Notes: generated by a model from the sequence alone, not told the origin. A stretch of 7,066 nucleotides of DNA from Pseudomonas sp. (GCA_003525045.1 DQGF01000596.1:8969-16034), one strand, 5' to 3'. Numbered from the stretch's first letter, positions 1 to 5,883 are shown. Numbers and translations: made by a program.

Positions 1-767
1 GACTGCTCCAGAACCTTCTGATAATTACCCGTCACCTTGGCCAAGTGCAGCCACTGATCGACATACAACTTCCAGCTGATGTCATCACGCGGCAGCAGAT
101 AAGCCTTCTCCCCATACTGCATGAACCGGGTCGGATTGACCGCGCACAAACCGGGTTTGAGCTTCTGCTGATACAGCGCTTCCGAAGCATCGGTAATCAT
201 CACGTCGGCCTTCTTGTCCAGCAGCTCCTGGAAGATGGTCACGTTGTCATGCAGCCGCAGCTGCGCCTTGGGCAGAAAGGCATGAACAAAGGCTTCGTTG
301 GTGCCGCCGGCCGGTTCGACCAGGCGCACCGAAGGTTGGTTGATTTGCTCGACGGTCTGGTACAGCGCCTGATCTTCGCAACGTACCAGCGGGATCTTGC
401 CGTCGACATCCAGCATGGTGCTGAAGAAGGTTCTTTTCTGGCGCTCCAGCGTGACCGAGATCCCGCCGACGCCGATGTCGCATTTGCCCGCCAGCATGTC
501 GGGCATCAAGGTTTTCCAGGTGGTCTGCACCCACTCGACCTTGACGCCCAGGCTGTCGGCCAGCGAGCGCGCCATGGCAATGTCGATCCCCGAGTATTCG
601 CCGTCCTCGGCTTTGGAGGTATAGGGTTTGTAGTCGCCCGTCGTGCAGACGCGCAGTTGGCCCTGTTGCAGGACGGTGTCCAGATGCGACGGGCTTTGCT
701 CCGCCTGAACGCAGAAGGATAGGGCGAACAGGCCGCCGAGCATCATCGAGCTTTTGATTTTTTTCAT
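1..767 (-). CDS. PheC-like cyclohexadienyl dehydratase / periplasmic substrate-binding protein (3' end outside window)
   Basis: Read from an ATG at 767-765, 255 codons are visible and the C-terminus is cut by the window edge. Residues 1-22 look like a Sec signal peptide (lysines, hydrophobic core, cleavage near VQA/EQ). The rest has the type II periplasmic binding protein fold signature: TTGDYKPY at 42-49, YSGIDIAMA near 58-66, CDIGVGGIS at 96-104, GGTNEAF at 154-160, DNVTIFQELLDKKAD at 174-188 and AEKAYLLPRD-like GEKAYLLPRD at 219-228. From memory these match P. aeruginosa PheC, which converts arogenate to phenylalanine and prephenate to phenylpyruvate in the periplasm, at about half of positions. 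Trp84 and Glu196 align with the tryptophan and general-acid glutamate I recall as catalytic in PheC, which favours an enzyme over a plain amino-acid-binding protein. It may be a paralogue, since pseudomonads usually carry a core pheC. No transporter gene is visible beside it. The ribosome site is weak. Confidence 0.85.
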   Translation of the reverse strand, partial: MKKIKSSMMLGGLFALSFCVQAEQSPSHLDTVLQQGQLRVCTTGDYKPYTSKAEDGEYSGIDIAMARSLADSLGVKVEWVQTTWKTLMPDMLAGKCDIGVGGISVTLERQKRTFFSTMLDVDGKIPLVRCEDQALYQTVEQINQPSVRLVEPAGGTNEAFVHAFLPKAQLRLHDNVTIFQELLDKKADVMITDASEALYQQKLKPGLCAVNPTRFMQYGEKAYLLPRDDISWKLYVDQWLHLAKVTGNYQKVLEQ

Positions 768-800
768 TGTTATCGGGCTTTTGAGATGGAATGTCGCCTT

Positions 801-830
801 AGTGTAATGAATTGCTTTCCTAGCTGTCAT
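801..830 (-). promoter_or_regulatory. Candidate sigma70 promoter for the PheC-like gene
   Basis: On the minus strand ATGACA (830-825, five of six matches to the -35 consensus) is followed after 18 bases by TACACT (806-801, four of six to the -10 consensus). This would give a short leader of about 25-30 bases before the ATG at 767. It is a visual match only. Confidence 0.35.
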
Positions 831-836
831 GCACGA

Positions 837-866
837 TGGAGAAGAGGCGAAATTTTTCCCTATAAT
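837..866 (+). promoter_or_regulatory. Candidate sigma70 promoter for the small DUF3892-like gene
   Basis: A perfect TATAAT lies at 861-866, preceded at 18 bases by TGGAGA (837-842), a mediocre -35 with four of six matches. The flanking DNA is AT-rich. Transcription would start near 873, inside the palindrome at 870-885, leaving a leader of about 145 bases before the ATG at 1017. The -10 is convincing and the -35 is not, so the promoter may need an activator. Confidence 0.45.
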
Positions 867-869
867 ACC

Positions 870-885
870 AAGTCGATATCGACTT
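870..885. promoter_or_regulatory. Perfect 16-bp palindrome, operator candidate
   Basis: AAGTCGATATCGACTT reads the same on both strands with no spacer. It begins four bases after the TATAAT at 861-866 and so covers the expected transcription start, a classic position for a repressor-binding site. No regulator gene lies in the window, so its protein partner is unknown. It is too short, and has no T-tract, to be a terminator. Confidence 0.45.
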
Positions 886-1016
886 TCTTTATTCGTGTAT
901 TCCGAATTAAATGCGTCGAGGCTCTGCAGTTACATGATGATGGCGTTAGCCTGAGGTTGAAGACCTTGGAATACTAACACTTATATCTCTCGATACAAAA
1001 AGCAAGGATAGCTGAA

Positions 1017-1313
1017 ATGAACGGAATAAAGCGTATGCAATTTTACATATCCAGGACGAAAACCGACGCTGAGAGCGGAAATATTGTCTCTGTATTTGTT
1101 TGCGGGAAAAACGAAAGTCAGTGGTGTTGGGTGGCTTCGGCGTTTGTGGTTCAGTTGATTAATCAAGGTGTGCCATTTAATACACTATTGAAGACTGGCG
1201 ACAGAAATTATCAGGTGGGTTCCAGGGTTGAGGTCTATGAGTTTGCCTTGCGAACTATGGCGAATGATACAGGGGGCGATAATCTGGAAAGTTTGCCGAC
1301 GGTAACGGTGTAG
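1017..1313 (+). CDS. Small DUF3892-like protein of unknown function
   Basis: 98 residues, predicted cytoplasmic, with no signal peptide or membrane helix. The start is supported by AAGGA at 1004-1008, eight bases before the ATG; a second in-frame ATG at 1035 is possible. The pattern, a beta-rich start (MQFYISRTKTD, then NIVSVFVCGKN), a helix with VVQLINQG, then V-x-V and a C-terminal GGDNLESLPTV, resembles DUF3892, whose members end in a similar DNL-x-x-LP motif. That assignment is from memory and the family has no known activity. Base composition is unlike the neighbours: a hand count over 1021-1200 gives 78 G+C of 180 (43%), while the flanking genes are plainly richer. This suggests recent transfer or weak selection on codon use. 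The gene stands alone between a PheC-like gene facing away from it and a convergent L,D-transpeptidase. Confidence 0.7.
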   Translation: MNGIKRMQFYISRTKTDAESGNIVSVFVCGKNESQWCWVASAFVVQLINQGVPFNTLLKTGDRNYQVGSRVEVYEFALRTMANDTGGDNLESLPTVTV

Positions 1314-1524
1314 ATTTAAGTTCGGGCGTGAGATCTTGGTAGCGGAAGTCTATTATCTTTTGGCGAATTTTAAGGCGTTTTAAGGTCAAGATCAAAAGAT
1401 CGCAGCCAGCTGCAGCCCCAAGTGCGATGCCTGCTGGCTTCAGTATTTATCCATGATCCCCAAAACCTTGAGGAGGAGGCTATCGGCAGTGCCTTTCAAA
1501 AGTGTTGACGGGTACTCGCCATAC
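1314..1524. other. Convergent intergenic gap without a supported gene
   Basis: This gap lies between the stop codons of two convergent genes. It holds a tandem TTTTAAGG pair (1368-1375 and 1378-1385) and a REP-like remnant. I saw no convincing hairpin plus T-tract terminator for either gene. A 7-bp inverted repeat at 1504-1510 / 1537-1543 has a 26-base loop and overlaps the end of the transpeptidase gene, so I do not call it. Confidence 0.5.
1387..1440. repeat. Decayed Pseudomonas REP-like repeat
   Basis: The string CAAGATCAAAAGATCGCAGC begins at 1387. It resembles one end of a common Pseudomonas intergenic repeat, which reads on the other strand as GGCTGCGATCTTTTGATCTTG-like sequence. Imperfect inverted repeats continue to 1440: AGCCAGC at 1404-1410 with GCTGGCT at 1433-1439, and ATCGCA at 1399-1404 with TGCGAT at 1423-1428. 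The far end is not recognisable. The match to the repeat class is from memory. Confidence 0.45.
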
Positions 1525-2229
1525 TTACTGGCTGTTCGTCAACCTGGGCGCCGACGCGACAGTAGCGCCACCACAATTGATATACGAAGAAGACTTCAAC
1601 CAACGCTGGTCCGGATAGTAAGAAAACAACAACTGTCCACCCTTCATCGAGTCGATCAGCTTGTGCGCAATGGCCGGCCGTACCGCCGGGCAACCCAGGC
1701 TTCGACCGATCCGCCCATTCGCCCGGGCAAGCACCGGACTGACGTAAGGCGCACCGTGGATAACAATCGCTCGGTCAAACGCATTGTCGTTGAAACCTGG
1801 CTCCAGTCCTTCCATGCGCAACGAATAACCATTCTGTCCGACATAACTCGATTGGGTGCGGTACAGGCCGAGGCTGGTGGCGAAACTTTCGTTCTGGTTG
1901 GAGAACTTGACCGCCATGTTTTCGCCGCTGTTGCGACCGTGGGCCACCAGTTCGTGGAACAGCAATTTGCGCTTTTTCAGATCGAATACCCACAGCCGCT
2001 GTTCGGTGGAGGGCAGGGAATAATCGATCACTGCTAGTCTTTGCACCGGAGCCTTGCCTTGGGCGATGCTGCACTGAGAGGCGCGTACCGCCAGTCCGAT
2101 CACTTTGGCGTTGGCGTGGGGAGCCGCTTTGATTAGCGCGGCTTCCAGCGAATCGGCGTAGGCTGCCGGTACTGAAGTGGAGGTCAGCAGCAGGGCCGTG
2201 ATTAAAATGCCAAAGCGGTCTCGCGCCAT
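1525..2229 (-). CDS. Periplasmic murein L,D-transpeptidase catalytic domain protein (YkuD_2 type)
   Basis: 234 residues. A Sec signal peptide occupies residues 1-26 (hydrophobic ILITALLLTSTSV, likely cleavage after AYA), so the product acts in the periplasm. The catalytic signature of L,D-transpeptidases is present: VIHGAPY with His158, then GRSLGCPAV with Cys180 as nucleophile. Family members use such a cysteine to form or remodel bonds at meso-diaminopimelate in peptidoglycan stems, or to attach proteins. The region before it (WVFDLKKRKLLF at 80-91, VAHGRNSGENM at 95-105, SLGLYRT at 119-125) fits the small 'murein L,D-transpeptidase catalytic domain' group and not the LysM-carrying kind. 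No other domain is present. The ATG at 2229 has only a weak ribosome site, but an in-frame TGA lies four codons upstream, so few other starts are possible. It diverges from a second, unrelated-architecture transpeptidase. Confidence 0.88.
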   Translation of the reverse strand: MARDRFGILITALLLTSTSVPAAYADSLEAALIKAAPHANAKVIGLAVRASQCSIAQGKAPVQRLAVIDYSLPSTEQRLWVFDLKKRKLLFHELVAHGRNSGENMAVKFSNQNESFATSLGLYRTQSSYVGQNGYSLRMEGLEPGFNDNAFDRAIVIHGAPYVSPVLARANGRIGRSLGCPAVRPAIAHKLIDSMKGGQLLFSYYPDQRWLKSSSYINCGGATVASAPRLTNSQ

Positions 2230-2257
2230 ATTCAGGTCTCATCAGATAGTTTCGAGT

Positions 2258-2279
2258 CTAGCAGTGTGTGGGATGCTAG
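2258..2279. promoter_or_regulatory. Inverted repeat at the centre of a divergent promoter region
   Basis: CTAGCA at 2258-2263 and TGCTAG at 2274-2279 form a 6-bp inverted repeat with a 10-base spacer. The 80-bp gap at 2230-2309 separates the start codons of two divergent transpeptidase genes, and the repeat is centred almost exactly at its midpoint. A shared dimeric regulator site is possible. I could not identify clear -35/-10 pairs for either gene, so this is tentative. Confidence 0.25.
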
Positions 2280-2309
2280 CTGTTGAATGCGGGAGATTAA
2301 GGATTATCC

Positions 2310-4061
2310 ATGGTGCACTTAACAAGGTTATTCGTCATAAGCCGCATGTTTTTTATGGGCTTTCTGATCAGCGGTGCAGCAGTTGCGCAAACGTCGCCGA
2401 TTGCGCCGGTATCTCCGACTAGCAGCATGATCGTGGCGGCCCCGGATGACATCGTCGGCCAGGCCATTCAGGCCGAGCTGGCGCCGTTGGCTACCGCGTT
2501 CCCGCCGCTGCTCACTTCGCCGCGTCATCAGCGGGTGGATGTGAGCCGGGTGGTGATGGATTTTTATACCCATCGCGGTTATCGCGCCGCCTGGACCCGC
2601 GACAGCGACGTCGCCCAACTGTTACAAAGCCTGAGCGACACGCAGGCCGACGGGCTGGATCCTGCGGATTTCCGCATTACCGAGCTGGCCGGGGCGCAAA
2701 CTCAAATGCAGTCCATGCTGCCCACCGCGGCGCAACGGGCGGCGTTCGATATTGCGGCCACCCGTACCTTCATCACGGCGCTGCTGCAGTTACGGCGTGG
2801 CAAGGTTGACCCTGCGCGTCTGGACATGCATTGGAATTTCAATCCGGTGGGCGTCGATCCCCGTGAAGACGTGAATAACTTCTTCGCCGCGCTTGACAGC
2901 CACGATGTCGCGCGGGCGTTTACTCAAGCGCCGCCGCAGGAGGCGGTTTACGTCAGTTTGCGGATGGGCCTGGCGCAACTGCGCAACGTCCGGGACATGG
3001 GTGGCTGGCCGAAGATTGCTGAAGGCCAGTCGCTCAAGCCTGGCATGGACGGCGCGGCGGTTGCGCAGCTGCGAGCGCGCCTGGCGGCGGGGGGTTATCT
3101 GGCCCCGCAACGGACGCCGCGCACGGATTACGACGCGGCCGTCACCGCGGCGGTGAAGAAGTATCAAGCCGAGCAATACCTGGGTGCGGACGGTGTGGCC
3201 GGGGCGGCGACGCTGGCGGCCTTGAACGTGCCCGTGGAGGCGCGGATAGACCAGGTTCGGGTGAACATGGAGCGTGCACGATGGTTGCTGTACAAGCTTC
3301 AGGGCACATTCGTCATCGTTGATATCGCCGGCTACAAAGTGGCGCTCTACCGCGACGGCAAGGCGATATGGCGTTCCAGGGTGCAGGTCGGCAAGCCGTT
3401 TCGCAGTACGCCGGTGTTCCAGGCCGAGATTACCTACGTCACGTTCAACCCGACCTGGACGGTTCCGCCGACGATCCTGGTCGAGGATATGCTGCCGAAG
3501 ATTCGCAGCAATCCTGGCTACCTGGCGGCTAACCGCATCAGGGTCCTGGATCGAGAGGGCAATGTGCTCGATGCGGCAAGCGTCGACTGGGACAACCCGC
3601 GCGGCCTCACTCTGCGACAGGATGCCGGCCCGGAAAACTCGCTGGGCCAAGTGGTCATCCGGTTTCCCAATGACTATGCGATTTATCTCCACGACACACC
3701 GCATCGGGAGCTGTTTGCTAAACCCTTCCGCGCCACCAGTTCCGGCTGCATACGGGTGGAAAATCCGCTGCAGCTGGTAGAGTTGCTGTTCAACGATCCG
3801 GTGCGCTGGAATTCGGCCGGGATCCAGGCGCGCTTGGCAAACGGAAAAACCGAAAACATCAGGCTTCCCGTGAAGGTACCGGTGCTGCTCGCCTATTGGA
3901 CGGTGGACCTGAGCAACGATGGTCGAGTGATGTTCAAACCCGACATTTATGGGTACGACACAGCCGTATTGCGGGGCTTGAACAGGCCTTTGCAATTGCC
4001 CGTTCTGGATTGGCAGCGAGCCGGTAGTCCCGCAGTCGTGGCGGGGCAAAACCAACAGTAG
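2310..4061 (+). CDS. YcbB/LdtD-type L,D-transpeptidase with scaffold and peptidoglycan-binding domains
   Basis: 583 residues. The ATG at 2310 follows TAAGGA (2298-2303) at six bases; the signal peptide is residues 1-27 (MFFMGFLISGAAVAQ at 13-27). The order matches E. coli YcbB/LdtD: an N-terminal helical scaffold domain (about 45-240, with DFYTHRGYRAAW at 84-95), a PG_binding_1 repeat (about 243-307, LKPGMDGAAVAQLRARL), then the YkuD catalytic domain (about 333-495). Active-site residues are visible: HDTPHRELF with His461 and His465, and SSGCIRV with Cys480 as nucleophile. The family makes 3-3 (mDAP-mDAP) cross-links in the periplasm, which strengthens the wall under envelope stress and can bypass penicillin-binding proteins. 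The YkuD domain has the usual insertion between the GKPFRSTP strand and the active site (substrate-capping region, about 385-440). The C-terminal tail beyond 510 is typical of YcbB proteins. A WaaZ-like gene follows by 47 bp, so the two may be cotranscribed. Confidence 0.95.
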   Translation: MVHLTRLFVISRMFFMGFLISGAAVAQTSPIAPVSPTSSMIVAAPDDIVGQAIQAELAPLATAFPPLLTSPRHQRVDVSRVVMDFYTHRGYRAAWTRDSDVAQLLQSLSDTQADGLDPADFRITELAGAQTQMQSMLPTAAQRAAFDIAATRTFITALLQLRRGKVDPARLDMHWNFNPVGVDPREDVNNFFAALDSHDVARAFTQAPPQEAVYVSLRMGLAQLRNVRDMGGWPKIAEGQSLKPGMDGAAVAQLRARLAAGGYLAPQRTPRTDYDAAVTAAVKKYQAEQYLGADGVAGAATLAALNVPVEARIDQVRVNMERARWLLYKLQGTFVIVDIAGYKVALYRDGKAIWRSRVQVGKPFRSTPVFQAEITYVTFNPTWTVPPTILVEDMLPKIRSNPGYLAANRIRVLDREGNVLDAASVDWDNPRGLTLRQDAGPENSLGQVVIRFPNDYAIYLHDTPHRELFAKPFRATSSGCIRVENPLQLVELLFNDPVRWNSAGIQARLANGKTENIRLPVKVPVLLAYWTVDLSNDGRVMFKPDIYGYDTAVLRGLNRPLQLPVLDWQRAGSPAVVAGQNQQ

Positions 4062-4092
4062 CCAGGAAGGGTGCTGGATATATTGTCGTTAT

Positions 4093-4098
4093 AGGAGG
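4093..4098 (+). promoter_or_regulatory. Strong ribosome binding site of the WaaZ-like gene
   Basis: AGGAGG sits ten bases before the ATG at 4109. It is the best Shine-Dalgarno match in the window and fixes the start of the downstream gene. Confidence 0.7.
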
Positions 4099-4108
4099 GA
4101 ATCTGAAG

Positions 4109-4900
4109 ATGGATGTTGCGCAAATAAAATCGTCATTCACAGCACATCAGCTTGATGTGCATGACTTCGATGAGTGTCGCAATATTCAACAAGGTCCGGT
4201 GTTTATCATTGCTTCGGGCGCGTCCGCGAAAGGTTTTCCGCTGGAGAAGTTTGCAGACGTTCCGATGATTACCATGAACGGGGCGATCTCGATGTTCATC
4301 GAGCCTGATATCAAACCGTTCTTTTACGCCTGCACGGACGACGCCTTTTGCCGACAACAGCCTTATCTTTTTGCCGAAGCCATGCGCCTCAGCCAGCGGG
4401 TAGCCCTGTGGCAAGACCTCCTCCGGTATGAAGCGCTTGCGCCCCAGGGCCAGCTTTATCTGCTGACCCGGGCGCCCAAACTCTCTTGGAGCGAACTGAT
4501 TTTCCGGCGGGATAAAGAACTGGTCCGAAGACGAAAATTAGGGACTGGCCGCAATCGAACCCTGGGTTTCAGCAAGAACCTCAAGCGTGGCTTTTTTGAT
4601 GCGCGCACGGTGGCCTACCTGGCGTTGCAGATTGCCTACCACCTGGGGTTCAACAAGGTGTTTCTGGTGGGCGTCGACCTGTATCAGTCGGCGGGTCGCT
4701 TTTATGAGAAGCCAGGCACCGTTGTTTCGCCCTGCAACCTCGACGATCACTTTTATACGAGAATCCTGCCGTCGTTCGAGATCTTGTCGAAGTACGTCAT
4801 GAATAATGATTTTCAAGTCTACAACCTGTCCGGTTCGTCACGGATTCCCGGTGTGCTTGTGCCCCGGGCGACGCTGGACGAGATCGACAGGATGATTTGA
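4109..4900 (+). CDS. WaaZ-like lipopolysaccharide core biosynthesis protein (DUF115/GT42-like fold)
   Basis: 263 residues, no signal peptide or membrane helix, so probably cytoplasmic or peripheral at the inner membrane. The N-terminal segment GPVFIIASGASAKGFPLEKF (29-48), then TMNGA (55-59), is a nucleotide-sugar-binding-like start shared by DUF115 and GT42 proteins. The C-terminal half, LGFSKNLKRGFFDARTVAY (152-170), LQIAYHLGFNKVFLVGVDLY (173-192), GRFYE (196-200) and VYNLSGSSRIPGV (237-249), lines up from memory with E. coli WaaZ. WaaZ is needed to add a third Kdo to the inner core. GVDLYQ also resembles GIDFYQ of Campylobacter GT42 sialyltransferases. The most likely role is sugar transfer onto the lipopolysaccharide core, substrate unknown. 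It lies 47 bp after the YcbB-type transpeptidase gene on the same strand, which suggests an envelope operon. No other lipopolysaccharide genes are nearby, so it is an orphan relative to the main core locus. Confidence 0.78.
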   Translation: MDVAQIKSSFTAHQLDVHDFDECRNIQQGPVFIIASGASAKGFPLEKFADVPMITMNGAISMFIEPDIKPFFYACTDDAFCRQQPYLFAEAMRLSQRVALWQDLLRYEALAPQGQLYLLTRAPKLSWSELIFRRDKELVRRRKLGTGRNRTLGFSKNLKRGFFDARTVAYLALQIAYHLGFNKVFLVGVDLYQSAGRFYEKPGTVVSPCNLDDHFYTRILPSFEILSKYVMNNDFQVYNLSGSSRIPGVLVPRATLDEIDRMI

Positions 4901-5024
4901 ACGGGCGCAACTTCGTTTGAAACCGTCGACCTTAATTATTTCGATTCAATCCTGCGGTGTGAGTGCAATCCTGGCTATGTCAAAGTTCGGCATAACCTTT
5001 AATTCATCCCAAAGGAATGGGTCG
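4901..5024 (+). other. Intergenic leader of the RNase T2 gene
   Basis: A 124-bp gap. TTGAAA at 4917-4922 could serve as a -35, but no good -10 lies at the right distance. No terminator hairpin follows the upstream gene, so read-through from the transpeptidase/WaaZ-like unit is possible. Confidence 0.3.
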
Positions 5025-5690
5025 ATGAAGAACTTTTACTTAACAGCTTTGCTTGTCGTGCTGACGTTCGGCAGCATCGGCGTGAGTACGGCGCGGGAAT
5101 CAACAGCCGTTAAACCCCAGGTCGAGTCCGTCGCGGGAGTATTCGATTACTACCTGTTGACGCTGTCCTGGTCGCCCACTTACTGCCTGACCCACAAAGA
5201 TGACGCGCAGTGCTCCGGCAAAGGCTACGGTTTCGTGCTTCACGGCTTGTGGCCGCAATATGCCAAGGGTGGGTGGCCGAAGTCTTGCCTGCCACGGGTG
5301 AGCCTGTCGCCAGACGAGCGCGCGAAGGGGTTGACGTTGTTTGCGTCGCGCAAACTGCTCGAACACGAATGGGCCAAACACGGCACCTGCAGCGGTCTTG
5401 GTGCCATGGGCTATCTGGAGGCTTCCGACAAGGCCGTCGGCGCGGTCAGGATCCCGCCGCAACTGCAACCCTTCGGCGTCTCGTATTATTTCAAGTCCCG
5501 GGAAATTGAGCAGATGTTCCGCCAGAGTAATCCCGGAATAACAGCGGATGGCATTGCGGTGATATGCAATGGGCCGGTCTTGTCGGAGGTTCGGGTGTGC
5601 ATGGATAAGGATCTGCAGTTCGGCGCGTGTGGCAAGGGCGTGAAGACTCAATGCCGGGCGGGTGACATTCGGGTTCCGCCGGCGCGGTGA
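5025..5690 (+). CDS. Secreted ribonuclease T2 family protein
   Basis: 221 residues from the ATG at 5025, chosen because AAAGGA (5011-5016) lies eight bases upstream and the protein then starts with a signal peptide (MKNFYLTALLVVLTFGSIGV, likely cleavage near STA/RE). An upstream in-frame start at 4917 would add 36 residues ahead of the signal and is unlikely. Both catalytic motifs are intact: CAS1 GFVLHGLWPQY with His73, and CAS2 EHEWAKHGTC with Glu115, Lys118 and His119. The sequence DYYLLTLSWSPTYC at 41-54 is also typical. Eight cysteines after the signal (54, 63, 88, 122, 181, 192, 202, 210) could form four disulphides in the periplasm. T2 enzymes, including E. coli RNase I, cut single-stranded RNA through 2',3'-cyclic phosphates with little base preference, for nutrient scavenging or RNA turnover after envelope damage. 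The stop codon abuts the recognisable end of a truncated dehalogenase on the other strand. Confidence 0.93.
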   Translation: MKNFYLTALLVVLTFGSIGVSTARESTAVKPQVESVAGVFDYYLLTLSWSPTYCLTHKDDAQCSGKGYGFVLHGLWPQYAKGGWPKSCLPRVSLSPDERAKGLTLFASRKLLEHEWAKHGTCSGLGAMGYLEASDKAVGAVRIPPQLQPFGVSYYFKSREIEQMFRQSNPGITADGIAVICNGPVLSEVRVCMDKDLQFGACGKGVKTQCRAGDIRVPPAR

Positions 5691-5692
5691 TG

Positions 5693-5779
5693 GGTCTTCA
5701 AGCCTTCATCCCACTGAATCAGCGTGCCATAGCAATCTAAGGTCAGCCATTCGGGGCGCGGAGTGTGTTTGAGTGTCAT
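5693..5779 (-). pseudogene. N-terminal fragment of a type II haloacid dehalogenase (HAD family)
   Basis: Reading the minus strand from an ATG at 5779-5777 gives 29 codons with the HAD motif I, LTLDCYGTLIQWDEGLKT: Asp15 is the expected nucleophile, followed by YGTL and the QW typical of (S)-2-haloacid dehalogenase-like proteins. A good ribosome site, AGAGGA, lies seven bases ahead of the ATG. After codon 29 the frame crosses into the antisense of the RNase T2 stop region, loses any family resemblance, and ends at a TGA at 5650-5648 after 43 codons. The family is normally about 220-240 residues, so the cap domain and the other three HAD motifs are missing. This is best read as the 5' remnant of a gene cut by a deletion or rearrangement whose junction lies within a few bases of 5690. 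The identification is from motif recognition, not a search. Confidence 0.72.
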
Positions 5780-5788
5780 GTACGTATC

Positions 5789-5878
5789 CTCTGCTCGCGA
5801 TGGTCTAAAGGGCAACGCGTTCATCCAGGAAAAACGCGTTATCGTTTACGTCCTTCGCGAGCAAGCTCGCTCCTACAG
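5789..5878. repeat. Degenerate REPIN (inverted pair of REP arms)
   Basis: The right arm contains a Pseudomonas REP, TTCGCGAGCAAGCTCGCTCC starting at 5854 and continuing TACAG, with the perfect stem GCGAGC-AA-GCTCGC at 5857-5870. The left arm, CTGCTCGCGATGGTC from 5791, is the inverted counterpart, but its outer stem half is missing. Inside, the palindrome AACGCGTT occurs twice (5814-5821 and 5833-5840), and the bases between arms remain roughly symmetric (TAAAGGGCAACGCGTT against TAAACGATAACGCGTT on the other strand). This is the arrangement of REPINs, non-autonomous elements mobilised by RAYT transposases. No RAYT gene is in the window. It separates two gene fragments. Confidence 0.72.
5854..5878 (+). 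repeat. REP palindrome (intact right arm)
   Basis: This is the canonical P. fluorescens-group REP core with GCGAGC (5857-5862) and GCTCGC (5865-5870) around a two-base AA loop, followed by TCCTACAG. Such elements can stabilise mRNA ends, stop transcription or bind gyrase. Here it abuts the start of the class II aldolase-like remnant. Confidence 0.8.
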
Positions 5879-5883
5879 GGAGG

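Noticed and set aside
45..722. A 225-codon open frame on the plus strand
   Set aside because: It is antisense to the PheC-like gene, which has a signal peptide and conserved family motifs; the plus-strand product has no recognisable features.
786..977. A 63-codon open frame overlapping the divergent control region
   Set aside because: It runs over the predicted promoter and palindrome, lacks a ribosome site and has no family resemblance.
1476..1493. Possible terminator AGGC...GCCT after the small transpeptidase
   Set aside because: Only four base pairs form and no convincing T-tract follows on the minus strand.
1453..2037. A 194-codon plus-strand frame
   Set aside because: It is antisense to the small L,D-transpeptidase and has no signal peptide or motif.
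2790..4055. A 421-codon open frame on the minus strand
   Set aside because: It is fully antisense to the YcbB-type transpeptidase, whose motifs and catalytic residues are intact; its product has low-complexity Arg/His/Pro-rich sequence typical of a GC-rich shadow frame.
4917..5024. Upstream start for RNase T2 at 4917
   Set aside because: It would place 36 extra residues before an obvious signal peptide, and the ribosome site at 5011-5016 fits the ATG at 5025.
5789..5878. CRISPR-like array from the two AACGCGTT copies
   Set aside because: There are only two 8-base palindromic copies with an 11-base spacer, and they are explained by REPIN symmetry.
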